Source: Leifsonia sp. PS1209 (GTDB taxonomy: Bacteria; Actinomycetota; Actinomycetes; Actinomycetales; Microbacteriaceae). Taken from it: DNA of 64,000 bases. The notes below the pieces were generated by a model. That model was not told the origin of the DNA. It ran no database searches and was given only the letters and a program-made list of their open reading frames with translations. The position numbers and the translations under genes were made by a program. Shown piece by piece: positions 27,797 to 38,508 of this stretch (its first letter is position 1; each line of letters opens with the position of its first letter). The stretch is taken from NCBI RefSeq assembly GCF_012317045.1, contig NZ_CP051154.1, positions 2,604,001-2,668,000 of the forward strand. The letters are read 5' to 3'.

Positions 27797-28180
27797 GTGG
27801 ACACCAGTTTTCAGACGTTGAACGGCTTCGGCTTCACGGACGGCGTGCTTCCGTCCGCCTGCCCCACCCGTGTCGTGCTCAACCACGTCACGAGCACCTG
27901 GGGCGTGCTCGTGCTCGTCGCGCTCTCCCAGAGCGACCTCCGCTGGGGCGAACTGCGCCGCACCGTGCAGGGCATCAGCGAGAAGATGCTCGCCCAGACG
28001 CTGCGCACCCTGGAGCGCGACGGCTTCGTGCTGCGCACGGCCCAGCCGACCATCCCGCCCAGGGTCGACTACAGCCTCACCCAGCGCGGCCGCGACCTCA
28101 CAGAGCACCTGCTGCCGCTGATGTCCTGGATCGCTGCCAACGCCGACGAGATCGTCGCACCGCAGGCGGAAAGCGCTTAG
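27797..28180 (+). CDS. HxlR family transcriptional regulator
   Basis: A 127-residue winged-helix regulator. CPTRVVLNHVTSTWGVLVLVAL is the HxlR start signature, with a conserved Cys often used as redox sensor. DLRWGELRRTVQGISEKMLAQTLRTLERDGFV is the recognition region, and YSLTQRGRDLTEHLLPL closes the domain. It probably controls the divergent QorB-like gene in response to electrophiles or quinones. The GTG start has no Shine-Dalgarno. Confidence 0.9.
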   Translation: MDTSFQTLNGFGFTDGVLPSACPTRVVLNHVTSTWGVLVLVALSQSDLRWGELRRTVQGISEKMLAQTLRTLERDGFVLRTAQPTIPPRVDYSLTQRGRDLTEHLLPLMSWIAANADEIVAPQAESA

Positions 28181-28189
28181 CGGGCTGCG

Positions 28190-29245
28190 TCAGCGGCGTC
28201 CGCCGAGCGCGCGCGCATCCTGGTTGCCTGCGAGGTCTTTCCTGAGCTCCTTCGGCAGCGAGAACATCAGGTCCTCCTCCGCCGTCTTCACTTCCTGGAC
28301 GTCGCCGTATCCGGCGCCGCGCAGGTCGTCGAGGACCTCCTGCACCAGCACCTCCGGCACGGATGCTCCACTCGTCACACCGACCGTGGCCACGCCGTCG
28401 AGCCACTCCTGCTTGACCTCGCTGGCGTAGTCGACCCGGTATGCGGCCTTTGCGCCGTACTCGAGGGCGACCTCCACCAGACGCACCGAGTTGGACGAGT
28501 TGGCCGAGCCGACCACGATCACCAGGTCGGCCTGCTCCGCGACCTTCTTGATCGCGACCTGGCGGTTCTGGGTGGCGTAGCAGATGTCGTCGCTGGGCGG
28601 GTCCTGCAGATTCGGGAAGCGCTCGCGCAGGCGGCGCACCGTCTCCATCGTCTCGTCGACGGAGAGCGTGGTCTGCGAGAGCCACACCACCTTGTCCGGG
28701 TCTTTCACCGTGATGGTGTCGACGTCGTCCGGGCTGTTGACCAGGGTGACCTTGTCCGGCGCGTGGCCGGCAGTCCCCTCGACCTCTTCGTGGCCTGTGT
28801 GGCCGATCAGGAGGATCTCGAAGTCGTCGCGGGCGAACCGGACGGCCTCGCGGTGCACCTTGGTGACCAGCGGGCAGGTGGCGTCGATGGCCTGCAGCCC
28901 GCGGTCGGATGCGGCCTGCACCACAGCGGGCGACACACCGTGGGCGCTGAACACGACGTGCGCGCCCTCCGGCACCTCGCCGACCTCGTCGACGAAGATC
29001 GCGCCCTGCTGTTCCAGCGTGGACACGACGTGCACATTGTGGACGATCTGCTTGCGGACGTAGACGGGCGCGCCGTAGAGCGCGAGCGCCTTCTCGACGG
29101 CGATCACCGCTCTGTCCACACCCGCGCAGTATCCACGGGGTGCGGCCAGCAGGACCCGCTTGTGTCCGACGACCGGGGTATCCTGTAGCCGGCCTCGCGC
29201 ACCGGGAATCCTCGGCATCGGAAGGCTGATGGTTGCGTCGCTCAC
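28190..29245 (-). CDS. ispH: 4-hydroxy-3-methylbut-2-enyl diphosphate reductase
   Basis: A 351-residue 4Fe-4S enzyme that makes IPP and DMAPP, the last step of the MEP pathway. Cluster cysteines are in [24 protein letters not shown] and [10 protein letters not shown], and the His/Glu active-site region [10 protein letters not shown] and [12 protein letters not shown] are intact. GTG 29243-29245 gives a ~25-residue N-terminal extension seen in actinobacteria. It stands divergent from xseA with 45 bp between starts. Confidence 0.97.
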   Translation of the reverse strand: MSDATISLPMPRIPGARGRLQDTPVVGHKRVLLAAPRGYCAGVDRAVIAVEKALALYGAPVYVRKQIVHNVHVVSTLEQQGAIFVDEVGEVPEGAHVVFSAHGVSPAVVQAASDRGLQAIDATCPLVTKVHREAVRFARDDFEILLIGHTGHEEVEGTAGHAPDKVTLVNSPDDVDTITVKDPDKVVWLSQTTLSVDETMETVRRLRERFPNLQDPPSDDICYATQNRQVAIKKVAEQADLVIVVGSANSSNSVRLVEVALEYGAKAAYRVDYASEVKQEWLDGVATVGVTSGASVPEVLVQEVLDDLRGAGYGDVQEVKTAEEDLMFSLPKELRKDLAGNQDARALGGRR

Positions 29246-29290
29246 CCTTCGATCCTAGGTGAGTGCGCTGAACACTGGTTGGGAGGCTCG

Positions 29291-30586
29291 GTGACGGACA
29301 CGACCCGCGCACCGTCGATGGAGGTCGGGCCGCCGACGGCAGACGCTCCGTGGCCGGTGGCGACCCTGGCCGGCAAGATCCGCGGCTGGATCGAGCGCCT
29401 CGGCACCGCCTGGGTCGAGGGCGAGATCACCCAGTGGGGCGTCTCGGGCGGCAACGTCTACGGCAAGCTCAAAGACCTCAACGAGGATGCGACGGTCAGC
29501 TTCACGATCTGGTCGTCGGTGAAGGCGCGCATCCCGGCCGACCTCAAGCAGGGCGACCGCGTGATCGCCGCCATCAAGCCCAACTTCTGGGTCAAGGGCG
29601 GCACCCTCACCATGCAGGTCTTCGACATGCGCCACGTCGGCCTCGGCGACCTGCTCGAACGCCTCGAACGCCTCCGCCAGCAGCTCACCGCCGAGGGCCT
29701 CTTCGCCCCCGAGCGCAAGAAGCGCCTCCCGTTCCTCCCGCACACCATCGGGCTCGTGACGGGCAAGGACTCCGACGCGGAGAAGGACGTGCTCCGCAAC
29801 GCGCAGCTGCGCTGGCCGCAGGTGCGATTCCGCACCGTGTACGCCGCCGTGCAGGGCGAGCGGACGGTCTCCGAGGTGACGGCCGCCATCCGCACCCTCG
29901 ACGCCGACCCCGAGGTCGAGGTCATCATCGTCGCCCGCGGCGGAGGGGACTTCCAGAACCTGCTCGGCTTCTCCGACGAGGTCCTGGTCCGGGCGGCGGC
30001 GGCAGCGGTCACCCCGATCGTCAGCGCCATCGGCCACGAGGCCGACCGGCCGCTGCTCGACGAAGTCGCCGACCTCCGTGCATCCACACCGACGGACGCC
30101 GCCAAGCGCGTCGTCCCGGACGTCGCGGAGGAGCTGGCCCGCGTTCAGCAGGCCCGCGCCCGCATCGGGATGCGCGTGACGCACATGATCGCCGCGGAGA
30201 TCGACCGCATCGGTCACCTCCGCACCCGGCCGTCGCTCGCGTCGTCGAGCTGGATCGTCGACTCCCGGTCGGAGGAGCTCACCCGCTTCGTCGCCCGCGG
30301 CGCCGAACTGGTCGAACGCCGCGTCGACCGGGAGGCCACCAGGGTCGCCGAGCTGCGCGGCCAGCTGCGCGCGCTCTCGCCCCAGGGCACGCTCGACCGC
30401 GGCTACGCCATCGTGCAACTCGCCTCCGGGCACGTCGTCACCGCTCCGGAGGAGATGCCGTCCGGCACGGGGCTGCGCCTCACCGTCTCCGGCGGGGCCG
30501 TCGCCGCGACCGCCGGAGACCCCATCCCGTCGCCGGCCGGTCATCCGGATGCCGCTCACGAAGCAAGCCCCCAGCTAGACAAATAG
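29291..30586 (+). CDS. xseA: exodeoxyribonuclease VII large subunit
   Basis: A 431-residue XseA with N-terminal OB-fold ([22 protein letters not shown]) and catalytic core ([63 protein letters not shown]). It forms ExoVII with XseB for single-strand DNA degradation. GTG 29291 has GGGAGG 5 bases upstream and is preferred to TTG 29279. xseB follows one base after the stop. Confidence 0.96.
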   Translation: MTDTTRAPSMEVGPPTADAPWPVATLAGKIRGWIERLGTAWVEGEITQWGVSGGNVYGKLKDLNEDATVSFTIWSSVKARIPADLKQGDRVIAAIKPNFWVKGGTLTMQVFDMRHVGLGDLLERLERLRQQLTAEGLFAPERKKRLPFLPHTIGLVTGKDSDAEKDVLRNAQLRWPQVRFRTVYAAVQGERTVSEVTAAIRTLDADPEVEVIIVARGGGDFQNLLGFSDEVLVRAAAAAVTPIVSAIGHEADRPLLDEVADLRASTPTDAAKRVVPDVAEELARVQQARARIGMRVTHMIAAEIDRIGHLRTRPSLASSSWIVDSRSEELTRFVARGAELVERRVDREATRVAELRGQLRALSPQGTLDRGYAIVQLASGHVVTAPEEMPSGTGLRLTVSGGAVAATAGDPIPSPAGHPDAAHEASPQLDK

Positions 30587-30587
30587 A

Positions 30588-30866
30588 ATGGATGTCATGC
30601 CCACCACCGAGTCGCCCTCCGGCGACGACGCCTTCGCCTCGCTCAGCTACGAGGAGGCGCGCGACGAGCTGATCCGCGTCGTCGGTCAGCTGGAACAGGG
30701 CTCGTCCACGCTCGAGGAGTCCATCGCACTGTGGGAGCGCGGAGAAGCGCTCGCCCGGCACTGCGAGGAGTGGCTGATCGGTGCGAAGGCCCGGCTGGAC
30801 GCCGCTCGTGTCGGGGCGACCGCTGGAGCAACGGCTGGAGCCACGGGAGCGTCGAGCGCCGAATGA
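30588..30866 (+). CDS. xseB: exodeoxyribonuclease VII small subunit
   Basis: A 92-residue protein; residues ~16-70 ([23 protein letters not shown]...[22 protein letters not shown]) form the XseB coiled-coil domain. The C-terminus carries a [17 protein letters not shown] low-complexity run. ATG 30588 and ATG 30597 are both possible starts. The stop overlaps the next gene as ATGA. Confidence 0.95.
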   Translation: MDVMPTTESPSGDDAFASLSYEEARDELIRVVGQLEQGSSTLEESIALWERGEALARHCEEWLIGAKARLDAARVGATAGATAGATGASSAE

Positions 30867-31519
30867 GTCCCCGCACCAAACCACCGGCGGTGGTCGCCGA
30901 ACTCGGACGCCCGGAGACCCCGGAGGAGACGGCCGCCCGCAAAGCGGTCAACTCCGCCAATCACCGCAACAGGCAGACCGTCAACAACCTGGTCTACTCG
31001 CTGATCGCCTGCGTCGCCCTCGTCGCCGTGATCGTGCTGTTCGTGCCGCGCGGCAACCCCACCTCGTCCGCTCCCCCGGTCGACTACGCATCCATCGCCG
31101 CGCAGGCACAGGGCTCCGAGCCGAACCGCCTGCTCGTGCCGAAACTCTCCTCGGAGTGGAAGTCGAACAACGCCGAGCTGCGCACCAAGACCCCGGACCG
31201 CGTCGACTCCTGGTATGTCGGGCTGATCACGCCGAAGAAGCAGTACATCGGCATCACGCAGGGCTTCGACGCGAACGACTCGTGGACGGCCCAGCAGGTC
31301 AACAAGTCGATGATCAAGGGCACGCGGACCATCGACGGCGTCCGCTGGGACGTCTACGACAACCACACGTCGAGCGACGACAACGGCAACGTCGAATACG
31401 CGCTCGTCACCGCGGCGGGCAAGAGCACGATCATCGTGTTCGGCACTGCGAGCGATGCCGAGTTCGGCACGGTCGCCGGTGCGCTCGCCGACCAGATTCG
31501 TCAACTCGGAGGTTCATGA
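30863..31519 (+). CDS. DUF4245 domain-containing membrane protein
   Basis: A 218-residue actinobacterial protein. The Lys/Arg-rich N-terminus is followed by one helix (residues ~42-63, [19 protein letters not shown]) and an extracytoplasmic DUF4245 domain with [18 protein letters not shown]. The function is unknown. The start overlaps the xseB stop as ATGA, so it is translationally coupled; the xseAB-DUF4245 neighbourhood is common in actinobacteria. Confidence 0.9.
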   Translation: MSPRTKPPAVVAELGRPETPEETAARKAVNSANHRNRQTVNNLVYSLIACVALVAVIVLFVPRGNPTSSAPPVDYASIAAQAQGSEPNRLLVPKLSSEWKSNNAELRTKTPDRVDSWYVGLITPKKQYIGITQGFDANDSWTAQQVNKSMIKGTRTIDGVRWDVYDNHTSSDDNGNVEYALVTAAGKSTIIVFGTASDAEFGTVAGALADQIRQLGGS

Positions 31520-32172
31520 TGGGTAAGCCGAGGCCGTCCCGCGTCTGGGACGCCATGCTGCGTGGCAACGAACGGTTCGTCTCCGGCGATCCCGAGCACC
31601 CCCGCCAGGACGTGGAGCGCCGCGAGACCATCGCCAGCGGCCAGGCCCCGCTCGCCGCGATCTTCGGCTGCGCCGACTCCCGTCTCGCCGCCGAGATCAT
31701 CTTCGACCTCGGCCTCGGCGACGCCTTCGTGGTCCGCAACGCCGGACAGGTCATCTCCGACTCCGTGCTCGGTTCGCTCGAGTACGCGGTCGGCGTGCTG
31801 GAGGTTCCGCTCATCCTGGTGCTCGGCCACGACGAGTGCGGCGCCGTCCGCGCCGCGATCGACTCGCAAGCCGAGGATGCGACGCCGCTGCCCCCGCACA
31901 TCGCGCACCTCATCTCCCCCATCGTCCCCGCGGTGCACACCGTCGCCGGCGTCCCGGCCGACCAGCCGGTGGACCCGGCGACCGTGGATGCGCTCGAGGT
32001 CGGCCGCGAGCACCTGCGGCACACCGTCGCCGAGCTCCTGGAGAGCTCCGAGATGATCAGCGCTGCCGTCGCGGACGGTTCGTTGGCTATCGTTGGTGCC
32101 AACTACCGGCTTCAGGAAGGTCGGGTCGTCCCCGACATCGTCGTCGGATTGGCCGACCAGGCCTCCGACTGA
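31519..32172 (+). CDS. beta-carbonic anhydrase
   Basis: A 217-residue beta-class enzyme that interconverts CO2 and bicarbonate. Zinc ligands are Cys51 (FGCADSR), His104 and Cys107 (LGHDECGAV), with the Asp53/Arg55 dyad. Of two adjacent ATG codons (31516, 31519), the second is 6 bases from GGAGG and overlaps the previous stop by one base. The chain continues to fumC after 55 bp. Confidence 0.95.
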   Translation: MGKPRPSRVWDAMLRGNERFVSGDPEHPRQDVERRETIASGQAPLAAIFGCADSRLAAEIIFDLGLGDAFVVRNAGQVISDSVLGSLEYAVGVLEVPLILVLGHDECGAVRAAIDSQAEDATPLPPHIAHLISPIVPAVHTVAGVPADQPVDPATVDALEVGREHLRHTVAELLESSEMISAAVADGSLAIVGANYRLQEGRVVPDIVVGLADQASD

Positions 32173-32227
32173 AATCGCGGGAAGCCCGGCGAATCCGCCG
32201 GCCCCGCACCAGAAAGGAAAACACACC

Positions 32228-33634
32228 GTGGTGGACACCCAGGCGGACGCCGACTACCGCATCGAGCACGACACGATGGGCGAGGTCCGCGTCCCAGCGG
32301 CCGCGCTGTACGGAGCGCAGACGCAGCGCGCCGTCGAGAACTTCCCGATCTCCGGATCGGTGCTGGAGCCGACGCAGATCGCTGCACTGGCGCGCATCAA
32401 GAAGTCGGCCGCTCTCGCCAACGCGAAGCTCGGCGTGCTCGACCAGTCGATCGCCGATGCGATCGCCGCCGCCGCCGACGAGGTCGTCACCGGCGCGCAC
32501 GACGCAGACTTCCCGATCGACGTCTACCAGACCGGCTCTGGCACGTCCTCGAACATGAACATGAACGAGGTGCTGGCCACGCTGGCATCCCGCAGGCTCG
32601 GCCGGCCGGTGCACCCGAACGACCACGTGAACGCGTCGCAGTCCTCGAACGATGTGTTCCCGACCTCGGTGCACATCGCCGTCACCGGCGCCCTCATCGA
32701 CGACCTCATCCCCGCTCTCGACCACCTCGCGGTGTCGCTCGAGGAGAAGGCGGAGCTGTGGTCCACCGTCGTCAAGAGCGGCCGCACCCACCTGATGGAT
32801 GCGACGCCGGTCACCCTCGGCCAGGAGTTCGGCGGCTACGCGGCCCAGATCCGCCTCGGCATCGAGCGCGTGCAGGCGTCCCTGCACCGCGTCGCGGAGG
32901 TCCCGCTCGGCGGCACGGCCGTCGGCACGGGCATCAACACCCCGCTCGGCTTCCCGCAGCTGGTCATCGAGCTGCTCACGCAGGAGACGGAGCTGCCGAT
33001 CACGGAAGCCCGCAACCACTTCGAGGCGCAGGCCAACCGGGACGCGCTGGTCGAGGCATCCGGAGCGCTCCGCACGATCGCGGTCAGCCTCACCAAGATC
33101 TGCAACGACCTCCGCTGGATGGGCTCCGGCCCCAACACGGGCCTGGGCGAGCTGCACATCCCCGACCTGCAGCCCGGCTCGTCGATCATGCCCGGCAAGG
33201 TCAACCCGGTGATCCCCGAGGCGGTGTTGATGGTCGCCTCGCGCGTGATCGGCAACGACGCCACGATCGCCTGGAGCGGCGCATCCGGCCTGTTCGAGCT
33301 GAATGTGGCGATCCCGGTGATGGGCACGGCGTTGCTCGAGTCGATCCGCCTTCTCACGCAGGGCTCCCGCGTGCTCGCGGACAAGACGGTCGCCGGGCTC
33401 GAGGCCAACGTCGACCGCGCCCGCGCGTACGCGGAGTCGAGCCCGTCGATCGTGACCCCGCTCAACCGCGTGATCGGCTACGAGGCGGCGGCCAAGGTGG
33501 CCAAGCACTCGGTCGCCCAGGGCATGACCGTCCGCGAGGCCGTCATCGACCTCGGCTTCGTCGACCGCGGCGAGGTCACGCTCGAACAGCTCGACACGGC
33601 GCTCGACGTGCTGAGCATGACCCACCCGGGGTAA
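32228..33634 (+). CDS. fumC: class II fumarase
   Basis: A 468-residue fumarase C of the TCA cycle. Signature [16 protein letters not shown] and the regions [16 protein letters not shown] and [19 protein letters not shown] are intact. AAAGGAAAA lies upstream of tandem GTG codons (32228, 32231); either may start. A strong hairpin follows the stop. Confidence 0.97.
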   Translation: MVDTQADADYRIEHDTMGEVRVPAAALYGAQTQRAVENFPISGSVLEPTQIAALARIKKSAALANAKLGVLDQSIADAIAAAADEVVTGAHDADFPIDVYQTGSGTSSNMNMNEVLATLASRRLGRPVHPNDHVNASQSSNDVFPTSVHIAVTGALIDDLIPALDHLAVSLEEKAELWSTVVKSGRTHLMDATPVTLGQEFGGYAAQIRLGIERVQASLHRVAEVPLGGTAVGTGINTPLGFPQLVIELLTQETELPITEARNHFEAQANRDALVEASGALRTIAVSLTKICNDLRWMGSGPNTGLGELHIPDLQPGSSIMPGKVNPVIPEAVLMVASRVIGNDATIAWSGASGLFELNVAIPVMGTALLESIRLLTQGSRVLADKTVAGLEANVDRARAYAESSPSIVTPLNRVIGYEAAAKVAKHSVAQGMTVREAVIDLGFVDRGEVTLEQLDTALDVLSMTHPG

Positions 33635-33684
33635 TTCGGCTGGCAGCAGCACCCGGTCGCGGTTGCGGTCGCTGAGATCTGCGC

Positions 33685-33716
33685 ACAGGGCGCTCTCCCC
33701 AGGGAGGGCGCCCTGT
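33685..33716. terminator. terminator between fumC and prepilin peptidase
   Basis: Arms 33685-33699 and 33702-33716 pair along 15 positions with one G-U pair; the sequence between convergent genes fits a bidirectional terminator. Confidence 0.75.
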
Positions 33717-33730
33717 CGCGTTGCGCACGC

Positions 33731-34246
33731 TTATGAGAGCTGCACGATGGCCGCGGCGACGGCCCAGAACCCGACGAGCAGGTGCGGGCCGAGTGGGACT
33801 TCTGCCGCTGCGCCCGGGGCCGCATCGCGCGCCAGCACCGCGCCGCCCAGCACCGCGAGCCCCGCCGTGGTGAACGCCACCACGAAGAGCGCGACCACCG
33901 GCGGCCCTGGCCCGAGCCCTCGCTCCACCGCGAGCGCACCGAGCACGAGCGTGAGCAGGGCGGCGAGCTTCACGTCTCCCATCCCGATCCCGCCGCCCGA
34001 CGCCGCCGCACAGAGCACCGCGATCACCGCCGCCCAGCACAGCGCAAGCTCCACATACGCGCCCGGCGGATCTCCGCGTGCCAGCGCCGGCCAGCCGACG
34101 CCGAGCGCAGCGAAGGCGAACCCGGGCAGCACGAGCGCGTTGGGCAGCCGCCGCTCCCGCAGGTCGGTCGCGCACAGCGGGAGCGAGACCGCGGCGAGGT
34201 ACGCGACCCCCACCAGCCCGCCGACCGCCTGCCCGAGATTCTCCAT
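33731..34246 (-). CDS. A24 family prepilin peptidase
   Basis: A 171-residue membrane aspartyl protease lacking the methylase domain, as in short actinobacterial TadV/PilD types. The two catalytic Asp motifs are CATDLRERRLPN and GGGIGMGDVKLAAL. About six helices are visible. ATG 34244-34246 is chosen because the upstream extension is Cys/Arg-rich and unlike the family. No pilin or Tad genes are nearby, so its substrates are elsewhere. Confidence 0.87.
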   Translation of the reverse strand: MENLGQAVGGLVGVAYLAAVSLPLCATDLRERRLPNALVLPGFAFAALGVGWPALARGDPPGAYVELALCWAAVIAVLCAAASGGGIGMGDVKLAALLTLVLGALAVERGLGPGPPVVALFVVAFTTAGLAVLGGAVLARDAAPGAAAEVPLGPHLLVGFWAVAAAIVQLS

Positions 34247-34395
34247 ACATCGACCGTATGCGCCCGCCAGGCGGCGCGGCAGAAATCCACAGCACGGACC
34301 GGTTTCCACAGCCCAGCGCCCGGCTGCGTCAGCCGGAATACTGCAACACGAACAGGGCCTGATCCGCCCCCACAACACAGCACCTACAACGCACC

Positions 34396-34430
34396 GCGGC
34401 GCCCGCACCCACCTCGGGTGCGGACGCCGC
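34396..34430 (-). terminator. hairpin downstream of phoH
   Basis: Arms 34396-34410 and 34416-34430 pair at 14 of 15 positions around ACCTC, about 90 bp after the PhoH stop on the minus strand. The rest of the 34247-34520 gap is low-complexity GC-rich DNA with no clear gene. Confidence 0.65.
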
Positions 34431-34520
34431 CGCGCGCGCCTACCGCCGCCTACCGCTGCCGCCCTCCGCGCGCATCCGGCTCTCTCCCAGACCCGCGCAG
34501 CGCCAGCCAGCCGGCCGGCG

Positions 34521-35864
34521 TCACATCACTTCGTTCCCTTCCAGCATCTCCGTCACCAGCGCCGCGATCGCCGACCGCTCCGAGCGGGTGAGCGTCACGT
34601 GCGCGAACAGCGGGTGGCCCTTGAGCGTCTCGATCACCGAGGCGACTCCGTCGTGCCGTCCGACGCGGAGGTTGTCGCGCTGGGCGACGTCGTGGGTCAG
34701 CACCACGCGCGAGTTCTGCCCGACGCGGCTGAGCACCGTGAGGAGCACGTTCCGTTCGAGCGACTGCGCTTCGTCGACGATCACGAAGGCGTCGTGCAGC
34801 GACCGGCCCCGGATGTGCGTGAGCGGCAGCACCTCGAGGATGCCGCGGTCCTGCACCTCGTCGAGCACGTTCTGCGACACCAGCGCTCCGAGCGTGTCGA
34901 AGATCGCCTGGCCCCAGGGGTTCATCTTCTCGCCCTGGTCGCCGGGGAGGTAGCCGAGTTCCTGGCCGCCGACCGCGTACAGCGGACGGAACACCATGAT
35001 CTTCTTGTGCTGCTGCCGCTCCAGCACCGCCTCCAGGCCGGCGCACAGTGCGAGCGCCGATTTGCCCGTTCCCGCGCGGCCGCCCAGGGACAGGATGCCG
35101 ATCTCCGGGTCGAGGAGGAGGTCGATCGCGAGGCGTTGCTCAGCCGAGCGTCCGTGCAGGCCGAACACGTCCCGGTCGCCCCGGACGAGCTTCAGTTCGC
35201 CGTCCGCGACCACGCGCCCGAGGGCCGAACCGCGGTCGGAGTGGACGATGAGGCCCGTGTTGGCGGGCATCCCGCGCACGAGGTCGGTGCGCATCCACTC
35301 GTTTTCGTAGAGGTCGCTCATCGCGTCGCTGCCGAGGTCGATCTCGGCGAGGCCCGTCCATCCGGAGTCGACGGCGAGTTCGTGGCGGTACTCTTCGGCG
35401 GCGAGGCCGATCGAGGCCGCTTTGACGCGCAGCGGGAGGTCTTTGGAGACGACCGTGACCGCCAGCCCGTCGTTGGCGAGGTTGAGCGCCACCGCCAGGA
35501 TGCGGGAGTCGTTGTCCCCGAGCTGCAACCCGCTGGGCAGAACCGACATGTTGGAGTGGTTGAGTTCCACCCGCAGCGAGCCGCCGTCCCCGACCGGGAT
35601 GGGGAAGTCGAGCCGTTCGTGCTGGATCCTCAGCTCGTCCAGATTGCGCAGCGCCTGCCGCGCGAAGTAGCCGATCTCGGGATCGTTGCGTTTGCCCTCC
35701 AGTTCGCTCACGACGACGACGGGGATGACGACAGCGTGTTCGGCGAACCGGAAGATCGCCTGGGGGTCGGACAGCAGGACCGAGGTGTCGAGCACGTATG
35801 TGCGCTCCGCCTGGTTGGTTCCGCTGTCGGTCGACTCGAACTGTCGGGTACCTGATTCAGCCAC
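34521..35864 (-). CDS. PhoH family protein (PIN + PhoH ATPase)
   Basis: A 447-residue PIN-PhoH fusion of the mycobacterial PhoH2 type: an RNase-like PIN domain first ([13 protein letters not shown]; acidic residues onward), then a PhoH ATPase with Walker [12 protein letters not shown] and Walker B-type [12 protein letters not shown]. PhoH2 proteins act as ATP-driven RNA helicase/ribonucleases. GTG 35862-35864 is preferred because GGGAG lies 6 bases upstream; the frame is open to 35876. Transcribed alone. Confidence 0.9.
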   Translation of the reverse strand: MAESGTRQFESTDSGTNQAERTYVLDTSVLLSDPQAIFRFAEHAVVIPVVVVSELEGKRNDPEIGYFARQALRNLDELRIQHERLDFPIPVGDGGSLRVELNHSNMSVLPSGLQLGDNDSRILAVALNLANDGLAVTVVSKDLPLRVKAASIGLAAEEYRHELAVDSGWTGLAEIDLGSDAMSDLYENEWMRTDLVRGMPANTGLIVHSDRGSALGRVVADGELKLVRGDRDVFGLHGRSAEQRLAIDLLLDPEIGILSLGGRAGTGKSALALCAGLEAVLERQQHKKIMVFRPLYAVGGQELGYLPGDQGEKMNPWGQAIFDTLGALVSQNVLDEVQDRGILEVLPLTHIRGRSLHDAFVIVDEAQSLERNVLLTVLSRVGQNSRVVLTHDVAQRDNLRVGRHDGVASVIETLKGHPLFAHVTLTRSERSAIAALVTEMLEGNEVM

Positions 35865-36080
35865 GACCACTCCCACCCCGCTCGCTCCGTGGAGCGGGCG
35901 GATCTGTTTGGCGAGTCGGCCGGTGGGTGTCGAAACGAACTTACGTGGCCGTCTCGATCGGGCTCCGTGCCCGATAAGCCGAACCTACGCCGACCCACCG
36001 ACAGGCCACCGCGACACACCGCCGTCGCGCGTTTCCATCAGGTGAACTTTCGCCCCCACTTCGGGTCCCCCGCTGCCGGA

Positions 36081-36147
36081 GCGATCGAGCCGGGACTTGT
36101 GTACGCGAAACGCCGTGGGTGGCGTACATAACTCCCGGCTCGATTGC
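36081..36147 (+). repeat. family A palindrome, copy 1
   Basis: Arms 36081-36106 and 36122-36147 pair at 23 of 26 positions; the loop holds CGCGAAACGCCG. It lies in the 327-bp gap (35865-36191) between the PhoH start and the stop of the aminotransferase gene, both on the minus strand. The rest of the gap shows only promoter-like sequence for phoH. It shares its arm and loop core with copies at 49862 and 50400. Confidence 0.85.
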
Positions 36148-36191
36148 GCGGGACCTCGGGCGAGAGAGGCGTGGGGACGCGGGCGCCCGGG

Positions 36192-37313
36192 TCAGGAGGC
36201 GGACGCGTAGGAGGTGAACGCGCCGCGCAGCATGTCGAACGTCTCCTCCGTCGTGCCCGCGTGCACGGACAATCGCACGTTGGTCGCCCGGATGGATGCG
36301 GTGATCCCGTGGTTGAACAGGGACGCGCTGAGGGCCGTCAGCTGCTCCGGCAGCGGCTCGAGCACGACCATCCCCGCCCGTTCCGCCGCGTTGCGCGACG
36401 AGGCGACCGGGATCGCGTACTCGTCCGCCAGCTCGAACACCCGCTCGACGCCGTCGCCGATCGCAGTGCTGATCGCCGGAACGCCGACCGCCGCGATGTC
36501 CTCCAGTGCCGCGGCGAACCGGGCCTGGGCGATCGGGTCCGGGTTGGAGATGCTGAACGCGCGCGTGCTGTTGCTCGGCTCCCCGACCTCGTCCCACGAC
36601 CCGTCGAGGTCGGCGCCCGTCCACCCGCTGAACACCGGCGTCAGATGCTCGATGGCGCGCTCGCTCGCCGCGAGGAACCCGGTCCCCCAGCCCGCGCGCG
36701 TCCACTTCTGGCCGCCGGAGACGACGATGTCCGCAACCTCGAACGGCGCGTCCACCACACCGAAGCCCTGGATCGCATCCACGATCAGCAGCCGGTCGCC
36801 GATCACCTGGCGGATGCCGTCGATGTCGGCCAGATACCCGGTGCGCGAGTCGACCAGGCTGACCATCACCGCCGTCGTGTTCGGCGTCAACTGCTCCCGG
36901 ATGCGCGCAGGAGTGACACGCTGGTGGTCGGTCTCCAGCCAGGTCGGCGTGACCACCCGCATCGCCTGCGACGCGCGCACCGCCGCATACGTGATGCTCG
37001 GGAACTCCGCCGCAGACAGCAGCACCTCGCCCCCGGTCAGACCGAACGCGGCATGCATGAGCCCGATCGACGCCGTCGGCTGGAACACCACCTGATCGGA
37101 CGGGAACCGCGTCAACGCCGACACCGCATCCCGCACGCGCTGATCCTCGGCCTGCATCCGTCCGATGCTCCCGAACCGGGCCTTGGCGAGAATCTCGTAC
37201 TGCCCGAGCGTTTCCGCGAGGGCGGTCGCCGAGATCGGTCCGACCCGGCCGTAGTCGAGGTAGCCGGACTCCTCGGTGAACGTGCGGGCGAATTCGTCGA
37301 TCGTCGTCGTCAT
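36192..37313 (-). CDS. class V aminotransferase (PLP)
   Basis: A 373-residue fold-type I PLP enzyme. The pyridine-binding Asp lies in LLIVDAIQGFG and the Schiff-base Lys in VSGGQKWTRAGWGTG. The family includes cysteine desulfurases, isopenicillin N epimerase-like and kynureninase-like enzymes, and I cannot choose. ATG 37311-37313 has GGGAGGT 8 bases upstream. The ORF upstream of that start has no family sequence. Confidence 0.85.
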   Translation of the reverse strand: MTTTIDEFARTFTEESGYLDYGRVGPISATALAETLGQYEILAKARFGSIGRMQAEDQRVRDAVSALTRFPSDQVVFQPTASIGLMHAAFGLTGGEVLLSAAEFPSITYAAVRASQAMRVVTPTWLETDHQRVTPARIREQLTPNTTAVMVSLVDSRTGYLADIDGIRQVIGDRLLIVDAIQGFGVVDAPFEVADIVVSGGQKWTRAGWGTGFLAASERAIEHLTPVFSGWTGADLDGSWDEVGEPSNSTRAFSISNPDPIAQARFAAALEDIAAVGVPAISTAIGDGVERVFELADEYAIPVASSRNAAERAGMVVLEPLPEQLTALSASLFNHGITASIRATNVRLSVHAGTTEETFDMLRGAFTSYASAS

Positions 37314-37371
37314 GTGTGGTGACCTCCCGGAACATTCTGTCAGCCGGGAGGGTGGATCGTGCCCACCCGCA

Positions 37372-38385
37372 TCACACCACCGAACGCGCCGGCTCCCCCA
37401 CACGCCCGTCCCCGACCGCACCCGCCCCGGCACCGGCCAGCCACCGGGACACCGGCGGCAGCCACAGCGCGACGGCCGCCGCGACGGCGGCGATGGTCGC
37501 GACGAGGATCCCCGCACCGGAGACGCCCGCGTCGGCGTCGCTGCCGTCCGGCCACATCCCGAGCATGGACGTCTCGGTGAGATCGTTGAGGAGGACCACC
37601 GCGACCGCGCTGACGACGAGGCGGCCGAGCGCCGAACCGCGCACCACGAACAGTGCGGCGATCACCTGCACGGCCACCGCGATCACCGTCACCCAGGCGT
37701 GCACCAGAGCCACCAGCGCAGGACCCCACGCGTTCGGCACGATCAGAGCCTGCGCGACGACCAGGATGCTCGCCACGAACGCGACGAACGCCGCCCCCAC
37801 CGAGAACCACACGAACCGGGCCGCCGCTCCGGCGTTGCCCGCGTCCGCAGCGCCCACGGCGTCCATGCTCCCCGTCACGGTCGAAGACGGCACCCGCACA
37901 CCCCGCACCGCCACCGGCCGACGCGCCGTCAGAGCGAGCACACACGCGGCAATCGTCAGCGCCGCGAATCCCAGCCAGGTCAGCGTGGTCACGCTGAACA
38001 GCGCACTCCAGGCGAAGTGCACGGCGACCGCCACCTGCTGGACCTGCGCCGCGACGATCAGCACGGCCAGCACGATCGCCGTGACGAGCGCGCCGCGCCC
38101 GGAGCCGTCGCGCCCGGAGCCGTCGCGCCCGCGCCGTGCTACGCCGAGCACCACGCACACCACGGTGGCGCCGAGCAGGACCGCGCGCGTGCCGAACTCG
38201 GCCGTGAAGAGCAGACCTTCGTCCATCCCGACGGTCCAGAGAGCGTAGAGGCCGATCACGCGGAGGGCCGACCAGGTGAGGCCGATGCCGAGAAGGGCGG
38301 CGGCGGATGCGATCCAGGCCGCCGCGCGCATCCGGGTGTCGTCGGCGCGCCAGGCCGAGACCGCGAGTTGTCGTGCCGCACCCAT
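37372..38385 (-). CDS. hypothetical polytopic membrane protein
   Basis: A ~337-residue protein with eight or so hydrophobic helices, Ala/Val-rich, no recognised motif. A short duplicated segment RDGSGRDGSGRG (15-bp direct repeat near 38098-38127) lies in a cytoplasmic loop. ATG 38383-38385 is chosen as start; the frame is open to 38415. It lies 58 bp upstream of the aminotransferase and may be co-transcribed. I do not recognise the family. Confidence 0.7.
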   Translation of the reverse strand: MGAARQLAVSAWRADDTRMRAAAWIASAAALLGIGLTWSALRVIGLYALWTVGMDEGLLFTAEFGTRAVLLGATVVCVVLGVARRGRDGSGRDGSGRGALVTAIVLAVLIVAAQVQQVAVAVHFAWSALFSVTTLTWLGFAALTIAACVLALTARRPVAVRGVRVPSSTVTGSMDAVGAADAGNAGAAARFVWFSVGAAFVAFVASILVVAQALIVPNAWGPALVALVHAWVTVIAVAVQVIAALFVVRGSALGRLVVSAVAVVLLNDLTETSMLGMWPDGSDADAGVSGAGILVATIAAVAAAVALWLPPVSRWLAGAGAGAVGDGRVGEPARSVV

Positions 38386-38508
38386 CAGAACCCCCGTTGG
38401 TTGTGTCGTCCGCACTCATCCGCTCCCCGGCGGATCGTCTCCGACCCTAGCAGCGACCGCATCCCGTCCCTCGGGGCAGCGCCGGGGCGGGACGGAGCAG
38501 CCGGAGGA

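Noticed and set aside
38098..38127. 15-bp direct repeat in the membrane protein gene.
   Set aside because: Two copies only, in frame, encoding a short loop repeat; no sign of wider function.
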